A program made the position numbers and the translations under genes. Below, in pieces: positions 16,239 through 24,591 of a DNA stretch of 64,000 nucleotides. The DNA is from Caballeronia cordobensis. Lineage in GTDB: Bacteria > Pseudomonadota > Gammaproteobacteria > Burkholderiales > Burkholderiaceae. The notes beneath the pieces were generated by a model. It saw only the letters and a list, made by a program, of their open reading frames with translations. It made no database searches and was not told where the DNA came from. Numbering within the stretch: the first letter of the stretch is position 1; the number at the start of each line of letters is the position of its first letter. Location: contig NZ_FCNY02000016.1 of assembly GCF_001544575.2 (NCBI RefSeq), positions 98,780-162,779 on the forward strand, given 5' to 3'.

Positions 16239-16952
16239 ATGAATGCTTTGATTGTGCATGCACACCCGGAAGCCGCTTCTTTTACGACGGCCATGCGCGA
16301 TGCGGCCGCCGATGTGCTGACCGAAGCCGGACACGACGTGCGCGTGTCCGATCTGTACGAGATGAAGTTCAACCCCGTGGCGAGCCCGAACGACTTTCTC
16401 GGCCGCGCCAACGACGACTATCTCGTCTACGCGCTCGAACAGCGCCATGCCGATGCCAACGGCCTGCTCGCGCCCGATATCAAGGCGGAACTCGACAAGG
16501 TCGTGTGGGCCGATCTGATCATTTTCAATTTCCCGATCTACTGGTTTTCGATGCCCGCCATCATGAAGGGATGGCTCGATCGCGTGTTCGTATCGGGCCG
16601 TTGTTATGGCGGCATGCGCTTCTACGATCGCGGCGGGTTGAAGGGCAAGAAGGCGCTTGTCTCGCTGACCTTGGGCGGACAGCCGCACATGTTCGATGCG
16701 GATGGCGTGCATGGTCCGCTTCCCGATCTGCTGAAGCATCTTTTGCGCGGCACGCTCGGCTATCTCGGTTTCGACGTGTTGCCGCCTTTCATCGGCTGGC
16801 ACGTGCCGTACATCAGCCAGCAAGAGCGCACCGCGCTGCTCGACGCGTATCGCGAGCGGCTGCTGACACTCGATTCTCAGCAGCCGATGGTGTTCCCCAG
16901 TCTCGAAGATTTCGACGAGTTGTTGCGGCCCAAAGCGCACGGCGCGGCGTGA
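16239..16952 (+). CDS. NAD(P)H:quinone oxidoreductase-like flavoprotein
   Basis: 237 residues, flavodoxin-like fold: HAHPEAASFTTAM at the N-terminus, FPIYWFSMPAIMKGWLDRVF around the flavin site and LGGQPHMFDADGVHG. Strongly similar along its length to the protein at 3766-4488 (shared SDLYEMKFNPVA/SDLYALDFDPVA and DYL-YALEQRHA segments). Probably transfers electrons from NAD(P)H to a quinone or quinone-like pathway intermediate, or supplies reduced flavin to the LLM monooxygenase later in the operon. A very long frame covering this gene in another register (16229-18145) is spurious for its first part. Confidence 0.9.
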   Translation: MNALIVHAHPEAASFTTAMRDAAADVLTEAGHDVRVSDLYEMKFNPVASPNDFLGRANDDYLVYALEQRHADANGLLAPDIKAELDKVVWADLIIFNFPIYWFSMPAIMKGWLDRVFVSGRCYGGMRFYDRGGLKGKKALVSLTLGGQPHMFDADGVHGPLPDLLKHLLRGTLGYLGFDVLPPFIGWHVPYISQQERTALLDAYRERLLTLDSQQPMVFPSLEDFDELLRPKAHGAA

Positions 16953-17011
16953 GCCCTGCTCGACCGCGCAAGCAGGCATTCGCGCTCCATTCACGTATCC
17001 CTGAGAACACC

Positions 17012-18145
17012 ATGACGAAGCATCGTTTCTTGTGGAGCATGCTCGCACTGACGAGTCCGGCGGTCTTCGCACAATCGTCCGTGACGCTTTACGGCATTGT
17101 CGATACCGGCGTCGAATATGTCTCGCATGCCAATGCGAGCGACGACCGCGTCATTCGCATGCCAGGCGTGACGGGCGAGGTTCCGTCGCGCTGGGGCTTG
17201 CGTGGCCGCGAGGATCTCGGCGGCGGCTACGCGGCCCAGTTCGTTCTGGAAAGCGGCTTCAACGTGCGTGGCGGCGATCTGGGGCAGGGCGGCCGGCTCT
17301 TCGGACGGCAGGCGTGGGTCGGGTTGAGCAGCGCGTACGGCACGCTCATGTTCGGCCGCCAGTATTCGATGACCTACCTCATGGACAGCGACGCCGACAT
17401 TCTCGGGCCGAACATCTACGGTATCGCGTCGCTCGACGCCTACGTGCCGAATGCACGCAGCGATAACACCGTCGGCTACAAGGGCATGTGGAAAGGCTTC
17501 ACGCTCGGCGCGACCTATTCTTTCGGACGCGATTCCGCGGGCACTGGCAACTCGCCCGGCCAGGGCACCTGCGCGGGATCGGCGCCGGGGCAGTTCACGC
17601 AATGCCGCCAGATTTCCGCGATGCTGCGTTACGACTCCACGGTGTTCGGTCTCGCCGCCGCCTACGACGAACAGCGCGGCGGCCCGAATGCGGCGGCAAA
17701 CTTCTTCAATGGCAACGCGCCGATTCCGATCACCAACCCTGGCGATAAGGACGTGCGTCTGCAAGCCAATGGCTGGGTCAAGGTGCAGGGCGCGCGCATC
17801 GGTGCGGGCTGGATTGGCCGCAATGTCGTGACCAGTTCCGCCACCGTGCCGGGCGCACATTCGAATCTGTTCTATCTGGGCGTGTCGTATCCGTTCACAC
17901 CCTCGTTCGTGCTCGATGGCGAAGTGTTCCGCATCGTCAATGCACCGCAGGACGCGCGCGCGACGATGGGCGTCCTGCGCGGCACCTACCTGCTGTCCGT
18001 GCGGACGGCGGTCTATCTGCAAACCGCGTATTTGTCGAACAGCGCCCGCGCGCGCTATTCGGTGAGCGCGGGCGGCGGCGGCACGACACCACCGGCCGGG
18101 CAAGGGCAGCTCGGCGTGATGGCGGGCATCCGGCAATCGTTCTGA
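17012..18145 (+). CDS. Gram-negative porin (Burkholderiales OmpC-like)
   Basis: 377 residues. An N-terminal signal peptide (cleavage after VFA, about residue 20) is followed by the typical mature start QSSVTLYGIVDTGVEY. The body has the porin signatures WGLRGREDLGGGYAAQFVLE and AWVGLSSAYGTLMFGRQ, and the protein ends in Phe (GIRQSF), as needed for outer-membrane beta-barrel assembly. It forms a trimeric diffusion channel. Its position between catabolic enzymes and an aromatic-acid-type transporter suggests it admits the pathway substrate. Confidence 0.94.
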   Translation: MTKHRFLWSMLALTSPAVFAQSSVTLYGIVDTGVEYVSHANASDDRVIRMPGVTGEVPSRWGLRGREDLGGGYAAQFVLESGFNVRGGDLGQGGRLFGRQAWVGLSSAYGTLMFGRQYSMTYLMDSDADILGPNIYGIASLDAYVPNARSDNTVGYKGMWKGFTLGATYSFGRDSAGTGNSPGQGTCAGSAPGQFTQCRQISAMLRYDSTVFGLAAAYDEQRGGPNAAANFFNGNAPIPITNPGDKDVRLQANGWVKVQGARIGAGWIGRNVVTSSATVPGAHSNLFYLGVSYPFTPSFVLDGEVFRIVNAPQDARATMGVLRGTYLLSVRTAVYLQTAYLSNSARARYSVSAGGGGTTPPAGQGQLGVMAGIRQSF

Positions 18146-18234
18146 GCGTCGATGGAAACACCGCGGCAAACGCCGCTTCGCGCGATGAAGCCGGCGATCA
18201 AACATTACTCGAACGGCAGTCAGGAGACGATTTC

Positions 18235-19584
18235 ATGGACAGGATCAACGTGCAGGAAAAGGTCGATGGGGCGAGATTCAACCGCTTCCATTTCGTCGTA
18301 TTTCTCTGGACTTCGCTCGTCGTCGTGCTCGACGGGTATGACCTCGCCGTGCCGGGCGTTGCGCTTCCCGCGATCATGGCCAACATGAAGGTCAGCGCGG
18401 CCGCCGCCGGCTTCATGGCGAGTTCCGCGCTCTTCGGGATGGCGTTCGGCGCCATCGTGCTGGGCGCGGTGGCCGACCGGATCGGCCGTCGCAAGGTCTT
18501 TGCGATCTCGATCTTCCTGTTCAGCGCGTTCACGCTGGCAGCGGGATTCGCGACCGAACCGCTGTTGTTCAGCGCCATGCGCTTTCTTGCCGGCGTCGGG
18601 ATCGGCGGCGCATTGCCGAACGCGGTCGCGCATATGTCGGAATACGCGCCGCGCCGCAGCCGCGGGCGGCTCGTCGGACTGATGATGTGCGGCTATACCA
18701 TCGGCAGCGTGCTGGCGGCGCTGATCGGCAAGGCCTGCATCGAGGCATACGGCTGGCGCTCCGTCTTCATCGTCGCGGGCGTGCCGCTTCTGATCATTCC
18801 CTTCGTGATGGCGTGGATGCCCGAATCGCTCGCGTATCTCGTCAAAACCAACAAGCAGGATGAATTGCGCAAGGTGTTGCAGCGCATTCTGCCGGATCAG
18901 CGCTTCGCGCCGGACGCGGTTTTCGTCGGCCAGGCGGCGGAGCGTGGCGCGCGTACGCCGCTCGGACAACTGTTCGCGGACGGGCGCGCGCAGAGCACGG
19001 TGCTGATCTGGGTCGCGTTCTTCATGGGGCTGTTCATGTTGTACGCCATGAGCACGTGGCTCGTGACGCTGCTCACACGCTCGGGCCACACGCTGGGCGC
19101 CGCGCTCACGTTCCTGCTCGTCTATAACGCGGGCGTGATTATCGGCACGATCATCGGCGCGTGGGTCGGCGACCGCTTCAGCTTGAAATGGGTGCTCGCG
19201 TTCTTCTATGCGATGGGTGCGGCGTCGCTCGCCGCGCTCGGCTACGCGCCGAACCAGACGGCGCTCTTCGTGCTCATCGCGATCGTGGGTGCGTCGGTGG
19301 TCGGCACGCAGAACCTGTGCTACGCGTACACAGGACAGTTCTATCCGCTTGCATCGCGTTCGGTCGGGCTCGGCGCGGCGGCGGGCGTGGGACGCGTCGG
19401 TGCGATCGTCGCTCCGCTTCTGATCGGCGCGCTCGTCAGCCTGAATCTGCCGCCGACGACCTGCTTCATGGCAATCGCGGTGGCATCCGCTATCGGCGCC
19501 TTCGCGATCACGGGGGTCAACCATCGGCGCTGTGCATCGGCGAATCCCGGCAACGGCAGCCTTCAGTTCGATACCCCGGATTGA
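18235..19584 (+). CDS. MFS transporter, aromatic acid:H+ symporter (AAHS) type
   Basis: 449 residues with about 12 membrane segments. The AAHS signature DGYDLAVPGVALPAIM in helix 1 (residues about 34-49) and GAVADRIGRRKVF between helices 2 and 3 place it with benzoate/4-hydroxybenzoate/aromatic acid symporters. CAGGAGACGATTTC precedes ATG 18235. It lies in the operon after the porin, so both membranes are served by the same transcript. Suggests that the pathway substrate is an organic, probably cyclic, acid. Confidence 0.92.
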   Translation: MDRINVQEKVDGARFNRFHFVVFLWTSLVVVLDGYDLAVPGVALPAIMANMKVSAAAAGFMASSALFGMAFGAIVLGAVADRIGRRKVFAISIFLFSAFTLAAGFATEPLLFSAMRFLAGVGIGGALPNAVAHMSEYAPRRSRGRLVGLMMCGYTIGSVLAALIGKACIEAYGWRSVFIVAGVPLLIIPFVMAWMPESLAYLVKTNKQDELRKVLQRILPDQRFAPDAVFVGQAAERGARTPLGQLFADGRAQSTVLIWVAFFMGLFMLYAMSTWLVTLLTRSGHTLGAALTFLLVYNAGVIIGTIIGAWVGDRFSLKWVLAFFYAMGAASLAALGYAPNQTALFVLIAIVGASVVGTQNLCYAYTGQFYPLASRSVGLGAAAGVGRVGAIVAPLLIGALVSLNLPPTTCFMAIAVASAIGAFAITGVNHRRCASANPGNGSLQFDTPD

Positions 19585-19625
19585 GCTTTCCACCGATTTC
19601 AGTCACGCACTTTCGGAGCCTGAGC

Positions 19626-19781
19626 ATGATCGATGAAACCCACGAGATAGCAGATAACACCGACAGCCAGCGCGTCGCGCCCCAGTCTCTTCCAGCGCAC
19701 GAAGGCCGAACCTTGCACCGCGATACGCACTATGACTGGATGGACTTTCACAGCATCCCGGAGCTGCTGCGCGAATGGTGA
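19626..19781 (+). CDS. Small hypothetical protein (51 residues)
   Basis: ATG 19626 follows CGGAGCCTGAGC, and the frame runs 51 codons to TGA at 19781. The composition is acidic and polar (MIDETHEIADNTDSQ ... DTHYDWMDFHSIPELLREW) with no signal peptide or membrane segment. Spacing in the operon (41 bases after the transporter, 47 before the monooxygenase) and a ribosome site support a real gene. I do not recognise a family; a small partner of the LLM monooxygenase is one possibility. Confidence 0.5.
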   Translation: MIDETHEIADNTDSQRVAPQSLPAHEGRTLHRDTHYDWMDFHSIPELLREW

Positions 19782-19828
19782 TGCGATGAAACTCATGACG
19801 CGCGACGAAGAACGCAGCGAGGCACGTG

Positions 19829-21154
19829 ATGACTGAGCGCGAACAGATGGGCCTGTGGGCGTTCTTCCGGCCGACCACGATTCACACGGCCGGATGGCGC
19901 TTTCCCGGTGCGAATCCGCGCGCGAACTTCGATCTCGCCGAGCTGACGCGTGCCGCCATCAAACTCGAAGGCGCGTGTTTCGATGCGCTCTTCATGGCCG
20001 ACCATCTGGCGTTGCTTAACATGCCCATGGACGGACTGAAGCGCAGTCACACGGCGACCTCGTTCGAGCCGCTCACGCTTTTGTCCGCGTTGTCGTCGCT
20101 GACGCGGCGTATCGGGCTCGTCGCGACGGGATCGACCACGTACGACGAGCCGTTTCATATTGCGCGGCGCTTTGCGTCGCTGGATCATCTGAGCGCGGGC
20201 CGTGCGGGCTGGAACATCGTCACGACGGCGAACCCGGAAGTCGCCCGCAACTTCGGCTTCGACGACTTGCGCGGTCACGACGAGCGCTACGATCTGGCGC
20301 GCGAGTTCGTGCACGTCGTCACGGGTCTCTGGGATAGCTGGCAAGACGATGCGTTCGTCTGCGATGCCGAAGAGGGCGTGTTCTTCGATCCGCGCAAGAT
20401 GCACGTGCTCGATCATCACGGGCGGTTTTTCGATGTCAAGGGCCCGCTCAATATCGCGCGGCCGCCGCAGGGCTGGCCGGTGCTCGTGCAGGCCGGGGCG
20501 TCGCCGGCGGGCATGCGGCTTGCCGCCGAATCGGCCGATGTCGTCTTCACGGCGCAGACCACGCTGGAAGGGGCGCAGTCCTTCTATCGGGACATCAGGC
20601 TTCAAGCCGCGGCGGCAGGCCGCGCGGACACGCCGTGCAAGGTGATGCTCGGCACGCTGGTGGTGGTCGGCAGGACGGAAGAAGAAGCGCGAGAAAAGCG
20701 CTCGATGATGGATAGCCTGGTGCATACCGATAGCGCGCTCGCATCGCTTTCGGTCGCGTTGGGACACGATATTTCGATCTTCGATCCGGACGAGCCGCTG
20801 CCCGATCTGCCTCGCACCAATCAGGGCGTGAGCAGCCAGAAGCGCGTGCTCGATATCGCGCGCCGTGAAGGTCTCACGACGATCCGCGATATCGCGCGGC
20901 GCGTGGGCGGTTACTTCTGGCATGAAGTCGTCGGCACGCCGCAGCAGGTCGCCGAGCAGCTCGAATACTGGTTCGGCGCGCAGGCGTGCGACGGCTTCAT
21001 CGTGATGTTTCCCTACTTGCCACAAGGTCTCGACGATTTCGTCGATCATGTCGTGCCGATTCTGCAAGCCCGAGGAATCTTTCGAAAAAGTTACGAAGGC
21101 TCGACGTTGCGTGACCATCTTGGTCTGAATCGGCCGGCAAATCGCTATTTCTGA
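19829..21154 (+). CDS. LLM class flavin-dependent monooxygenase (NtaA/SnaA/DszA family)
   Basis: 441 residues. Bacterial luciferase-like TIM barrel of the NtaA/SnaA/DszA subgroup: FDALFMADH, the SALSSLTRRIGLVATGSTTY stretch, LDHLSAGRAGWNIVT, and WPVLVQAGASPAGMRLAAE. Members use FMNH2 supplied by a partner reductase and O2 to hydroxylate or cleave C-N or C-S bonds (nitrilotriacetate, dibenzothiophene sulfone). ATG 19829 is preferred to the preceding GTG. The flavoprotein at 16239 could supply reduced flavin. A MarR regulator follows. Confidence 0.92.
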   Translation: MTEREQMGLWAFFRPTTIHTAGWRFPGANPRANFDLAELTRAAIKLEGACFDALFMADHLALLNMPMDGLKRSHTATSFEPLTLLSALSSLTRRIGLVATGSTTYDEPFHIARRFASLDHLSAGRAGWNIVTTANPEVARNFGFDDLRGHDERYDLAREFVHVVTGLWDSWQDDAFVCDAEEGVFFDPRKMHVLDHHGRFFDVKGPLNIARPPQGWPVLVQAGASPAGMRLAAESADVVFTAQTTLEGAQSFYRDIRLQAAAAGRADTPCKVMLGTLVVVGRTEEEAREKRSMMDSLVHTDSALASLSVALGHDISIFDPDEPLPDLPRTNQGVSSQKRVLDIARREGLTTIRDIARRVGGYFWHEVVGTPQQVAEQLEYWFGAQACDGFIVMFPYLPQGLDDFVDHVVPILQARGIFRKSYEGSTLRDHLGLNRPANRYF

Positions 21155-21229
21155 ACGGATCCACACTTGAAAATAGGTGCGTTGTCACGTAATATGGGCA
21201 TCGGGTCCGTCAACTGGCAGGGATGTTCC

Positions 21230-21739
21230 ATGCACGCACGTGTTCAAACTCAGAAAGCGAAGGCCGGTCCGGTGGAAAAGGTCGATCTGGTTTCGCAATG
21301 CGCACTCTTCGACGTGAACCGGCTGTCGAGGTTGTTGACCGGTCTCTATAACGCGAAGATGAAAGACGTGCCGCTGTCCATCTCGCAGTACACGCTGATC
21401 GTCAATATCGAAGCCCTCGCGCCGGCGCGCGTCACCGAAGTGGCGAAGGCCTTGCTCATGGACCGCACGAGCGTGACGCGCCTGACCGAGCCGTTGATCA
21501 CGCGCGGCCTGCTCATGATCGAGCAGAGCGAGGAAGATCGCCGGGTGAAAAACCTGACGGTGACGACCAAGGGCCGCAACGCGCTGCGTGCCAGCGAACA
21601 GGCGTGGCAGGAGGCACAACTCGCGTTTTACGAGGCCGTCGGTCCGGAGCAATGGAAGCTGCTGCGCAAGACGCTGCGCGACACCGTTCATATGTTCCGG
21701 GCGCACACGCGTATCGAAGACATTGCCGAGCCGGAATGA
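21230..21739 (+). CDS. MarR family transcriptional regulator
   Basis: 169 residues. Winged helix-turn-helix with MarR features: LSISQYTLIVNIEALAPARV, TEVAKALLMDRTSVTRLTEP, and the wing IEQSEEDRRVKNLTVTTKG. ATG 21230 fits the family start and follows a GGCAGGG element; a TTG further upstream is less likely. It closes the operon that begins at 15428 and ends with a strong terminator, so it probably regulates this operon, and through the duplicated promoter perhaps the second one as well. Confidence 0.92.
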   Translation: MHARVQTQKAKAGPVEKVDLVSQCALFDVNRLSRLLTGLYNAKMKDVPLSISQYTLIVNIEALAPARVTEVAKALLMDRTSVTRLTEPLITRGLLMIEQSEEDRRVKNLTVTTKGRNALRASEQAWQEAQLAFYEAVGPEQWKLLRKTLRDTVHMFRAHTRIEDIAEPE

Positions 21740-21771
21740 ATCCTTCTGCTGATCGCTTCGAAGAGATACCG

Positions 21772-21802
21772 CGGGCCGCCAACTTTGGCGGCCCGTTTTT
21801 TT
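21772..21802 (+). terminator. Rho-independent terminator after the MarR gene
   Basis: GC-rich hairpin CGGGCCGCC (21772-21780), loop AACTTT, GGCGGCCCG (21787-21795), followed by a run of seven T. It ends the rightward operon, just before the convergent thiolase gene. Confidence 0.9.
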
Positions 21803-21821
21803 GGGTGCGCGTGCGCGTCAC

Positions 21822-23009
21822 TCAGAAGCGTTCGAAGACTGCGGCAATGCCTTGGCCGCCGCCAATGCACATCGTCACGAGCGCGTATTTGCCGCCGATT
21901 CTATGCAGCTCGTGAATCGCCTTTGTCGAGATGATTGCGCCGGTCGCACCGATCGGATGGCCAAGCGAGATGCCCGACCCGTTCGGATTCACGATAGCCG
22001 GATCGAGTTCCAGTTGCCGCGTGACGGCACAGGCCTGCGCGGCAAACGCCTCGTTGGCTTCGACCGTTGCGAGGTCGGACGTCGACAGGCCCGCGCGATG
22101 CAACGCCTGACGCGCGGCCGGCACCGAGCCGATGCCCATGATGGTCGGCTCGACACCCGCATGGCCGTAGCTGACGAGCCGCGCGAGCGGCGTCAGCCCA
22201 TGTGCCTTCACTGCCTCGGCTGAGGCCAGCACAAGCGCGGCCGCACCGTCGTTGATGCCCGACGAATTGCCCGCCGTCACGCTGCCGTCCTTGCGGAACG
22301 CCGGCTTCATTTTTGCGAGCGCCTCCACGTTCGTATCGCCTTTCACGTGCTCGTCGATGTCGAACGTCAAGGCCTGCCGCGACCTGACGATGGGCACCGG
22401 TACGATCTGGCTGCGGAAATAACCGTTCTCCGTCGCAGCCGCCGCGCGGCGATGACTTTCCGCCGCGAGCGTGTCCATGTCGAGGCGCGACACGTCGAAC
22501 TGATCGGCGACGTTTTCGGCGGTGATGCCCATGTGGATCTTGTGCACCGGATCATGCAGAACCCCCGTCATGTAGTCGAGCAACTGCGTGTCGCCCATGC
22601 GTGCGCCCCAGCGCGCGGCCTGCATCAGATACGGTCCGCGCGACATCGATTCCGCGCCGCCTGCCACGGCGATGCCGCAGTTGCCGAGCGCAACCGACTG
22701 CGCGGCCGACACGATCGCCTGCACCCCGGAGCCGCACAGGCGGTTGACGTTGAACGCCGGCGTCGATACCGGCAGGCCGGCCGAGAGTGAGGCGACGCGG
22801 CTCAGATACGCATCGCGCGGCTCGGTGGGAATGACGTTGCCGAGCACCACATGACCCACTCGGTCCGCTGGCACGGCGGCCCGCGCAAGCGCTTCCTTGA
22901 CGACGAGTGTCGCGAGTTCGTTGAGCGGCGTTTCCTTCAGGCTGCCGCCATAGGTGCCGATGGCGGTACGCACCGCACTTACCACAAAGACTTCCTGCAA
23001 AGCTGTCAT
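21822..23009 (-). CDS. Acetyl-CoA C-acyltransferase (thiolase)
   Basis: 395 residues with the complete thiolase active site: Cys92 in NRLCGSGVQA, His351 in GHPIGATGA and Cys381 in CIGGGQG. Thiolases cleave 3-ketoacyl-CoA with CoA, the final step of beta-oxidation-like pathways; the reverse reaction is also possible. AGGTGATATTCG precedes ATG 23009. It is the last gene of the leftward operon SDR (24461) - DsbA-like isomerase (23679) - thiolase. Together with the CoA-transferase on the other strand it implies that the pathway runs through CoA esters. Confidence 0.94.
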   Translation of the reverse strand: MTALQEVFVVSAVRTAIGTYGGSLKETPLNELATLVVKEALARAAVPADRVGHVVLGNVIPTEPRDAYLSRVASLSAGLPVSTPAFNVNRLCGSGVQAIVSAAQSVALGNCGIAVAGGAESMSRGPYLMQAARWGARMGDTQLLDYMTGVLHDPVHKIHMGITAENVADQFDVSRLDMDTLAAESHRRAAAATENGYFRSQIVPVPIVRSRQALTFDIDEHVKGDTNVEALAKMKPAFRKDGSVTAGNSSGINDGAAALVLASAEAVKAHGLTPLARLVSYGHAGVEPTIMGIGSVPAARQALHRAGLSTSDLATVEANEAFAAQACAVTRQLELDPAIVNPNGSGISLGHPIGATGAIISTKAIHELHRIGGKYALVTMCIGGGQGIAAVFERF

Positions 23010-23088
23010 CGAATATCACCTGAATTCGTGGATGGAATGAGTTCGCGCCGGCCGCGCGTGGCGGCGGCGCATGACGCGTCGAGCGTGT

Positions 23089-23679
23089 TCACGCTTTCGC
23101 GAGCAGTTCCTCGACATACGGAACGCGATCCTGGCCGAAGAACAATTGCTTGCCCAGGAAGATCGTCGGGGCGCCGAACACGCCGCGCTCGATCGCCGCC
23201 TGTGTGTCCGCTTTCAGCTTGTCCTTGATCTGCGCGTCCTGCGTCGCCGCGACGATGCGCGCCACGTCCAGATCCGCGGCCTGCAGGACTTCGCCGATCA
23301 CGCCTGGATCGGACATGTTGCGTGGACGGCCCCACATCGCATCGAAAACCGCGTCGGAATAGCGGTCCAGAAAGCCTTCGCGTTCAGCGAAGATCGCGCC
23401 GCGCATGAGGACGAGCGTGTTGATCGGGAAAAACGGATTGAGCTCGAAGGGCACGTTGTAGCGTTTCGCAAAGAAGCTCAGATCGTTGACCATCCACTCA
23501 CGCTTCGCCGGAATGTCCATGGGCGACTGATTCGCGGTCTGCTGAAATACGCCGCCAAGAAGAATCGGCCGATAGTTGACGCTCGCGCCCGTGCGATGAA
23601 TCACGCCGGGTATCTGCTTGTAGGCGAGATAGCTGCTCGGACTGCCGTAATCGAAATAAAAGTCGATGCTGCCGGACAT
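23089..23679 (-). CDS. 2-hydroxychromene-2-carboxylate isomerase-like protein (DsbA/kappa-GST fold)
   Basis: 196 residues. N-terminal DFYFDYGSPSSYLAYKQI carries the Ser-containing active-site turn of the kappa-class glutathione transferase/HCCA isomerase family, and C-terminal RGVFGAPTIFLGKQLFFGQD is the thioredoxin-fold closing motif. The characterised member NahD uses glutathione to isomerise an intermediate of naphthalene breakdown; others are disulfide or unknown isomerases. AAGGGAGTCTTT precedes the ATG. It lies between an SDR and a thiolase in one operon, opposite a GST gene, so a glutathione-dependent step is likely. Confidence 0.9.
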   Translation of the reverse strand: MSGSIDFYFDYGSPSSYLAYKQIPGVIHRTGASVNYRPILLGGVFQQTANQSPMDIPAKREWMVNDLSFFAKRYNVPFELNPFFPINTLVLMRGAIFAEREGFLDRYSDAVFDAMWGRPRNMSDPGVIGEVLQAADLDVARIVAATQDAQIKDKLKADTQAAIERGVFGAPTIFLGKQLFFGQDRVPYVEELLAKA

Positions 23680-23702
23680 AAAGACTCCCTTGTGCGACGT
23701 GA

Positions 23703-24461
23703 TTAGAAGTTAGTGACAACTTCAAGAAAAGGACGGATATCGAGCTCGAACGTCCATGCGCTGCGCTTTTGCGTGTGCAGGAACCAATAGGTATCGGCGA
23801 TATCGTCGGGCGCGAGAAGGCCATCGGCGGGACGCTCGGCGACGAGTTCGGGAAAGCGTTCGCGCACGAAAGGCGTGTCGATCGGACCGTCGATGACCGG
23901 ATGCACGATATGCAAACCCTGCTTGCCGAATTCGCGCGCCATCGACTGAGCCAGTGAACGCAGGCCATGCTTGGCGCCGGCAAAGGCGCAGAATCCCTCC
24001 GCACCGCGAATGCTGGCCGTCGCACCGGTGAAGAAGATCGTGCCCTCACCGCGCGGCGCCATGTAGCGGGCCGCTTCGCGCCCGGTCAGAAAGCCCGCGA
24101 AGCAGGCCATTTCCCAGACCTTGTAGTACTTCTGCGCCGTGGTTTCGCGCACGTTGAACTGAATATTCGCGCCGATGTTGAACACGACGATGGCAAGCGG
24201 GCCAATCTCCTTTTCGATCTGCCCGAATAGCGCAATCACTTGTTCCTCTTTGCGCGCATCGCAGCCGAAAGCATGGACATTGCCGCCCGCTTCGCGAATC
24301 TCCTCGACGAGCGGTTGAAGTTGCTCGGCGTTGCGCCGCGCAATGCATACGGTCATGCCTTCGCGGGCGAAGCGCCGGGCGAGCGCGGCGCCCAGGCTGT
24401 CGCCCGCGCCCATGATGAGCGCGGTGCGCGGGGCAGTATCAGAAGCGATGAGGGTATTCAC
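23703..24461 (-). CDS. SDR family oxidoreductase (catalytic Tyr replaced by Phe)
   Basis: 252 residues from GTG 24461, which has GGAGA about 9 bases upstream; the longer frame starting at 24623 overlaps the divergent gene and is rejected. Cofactor motif LIMGAGDSLGAALARRFA and VVFNIGANIQF identify an SDR. The active-site region reads FTGATASIRGAEGFCAFAGAK, so the usual Tyr is Phe, as in the two SDRs on the other strand, of which it is a diverged relative (shared RSAWTFELDIRPF/RSAWTLEADLRPY tail). It leads the operon with the isomerase and thiolase. Confidence 0.92.
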   Translation of the reverse strand: MNTLIASDTAPRTALIMGAGDSLGAALARRFAREGMTVCIARRNAEQLQPLVEEIREAGGNVHAFGCDARKEEQVIALFGQIEKEIGPLAIVVFNIGANIQFNVRETTAQKYYKVWEMACFAGFLTGREAARYMAPRGEGTIFFTGATASIRGAEGFCAFAGAKHGLRSLAQSMAREFGKQGLHIVHPVIDGPIDTPFVRERFPELVAERPADGLLAPDDIADTYWFLHTQKRSAWTFELDIRPFLEVVTNF

Positions 24462-24519
24462 GGGTGGGTGTCTCCTTGCAATTAGGTGTGGACACACGTA
24501 TCGTAGTTCCACCGCTGCA

Positions 24520-24531
24520 GATTTGCAAATC
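24520..24531. promoter_or_regulatory. Perfect palindrome in duplicated promoter, copy 2
   Basis: GATTTGCAAATC, identical to 15356-15367 and set centrally in the 130-base divergent intergenic region (24462-24591). A candidate operator able to control both directions. Confidence 0.45.
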
Positions 24532-24591
24532 GGTAATAGCACGAACCCCGGCGCAACCGCCGCGGCGACACAGAACTCAGACGGAGCAGCG

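Noticed and set aside
16229..18145. 638-codon frame on the plus strand
   Set aside because: Only the part from 17012 is a gene (porin with signal peptide). The first part is an Arg-rich shadow of the flavoprotein gene in another register.
18220..19593. 457-codon frame antisense to the AAHS transporter
   Set aside because: Low-complexity Arg/Glu/His composition and no ribosome site; a shadow of the transporter gene.
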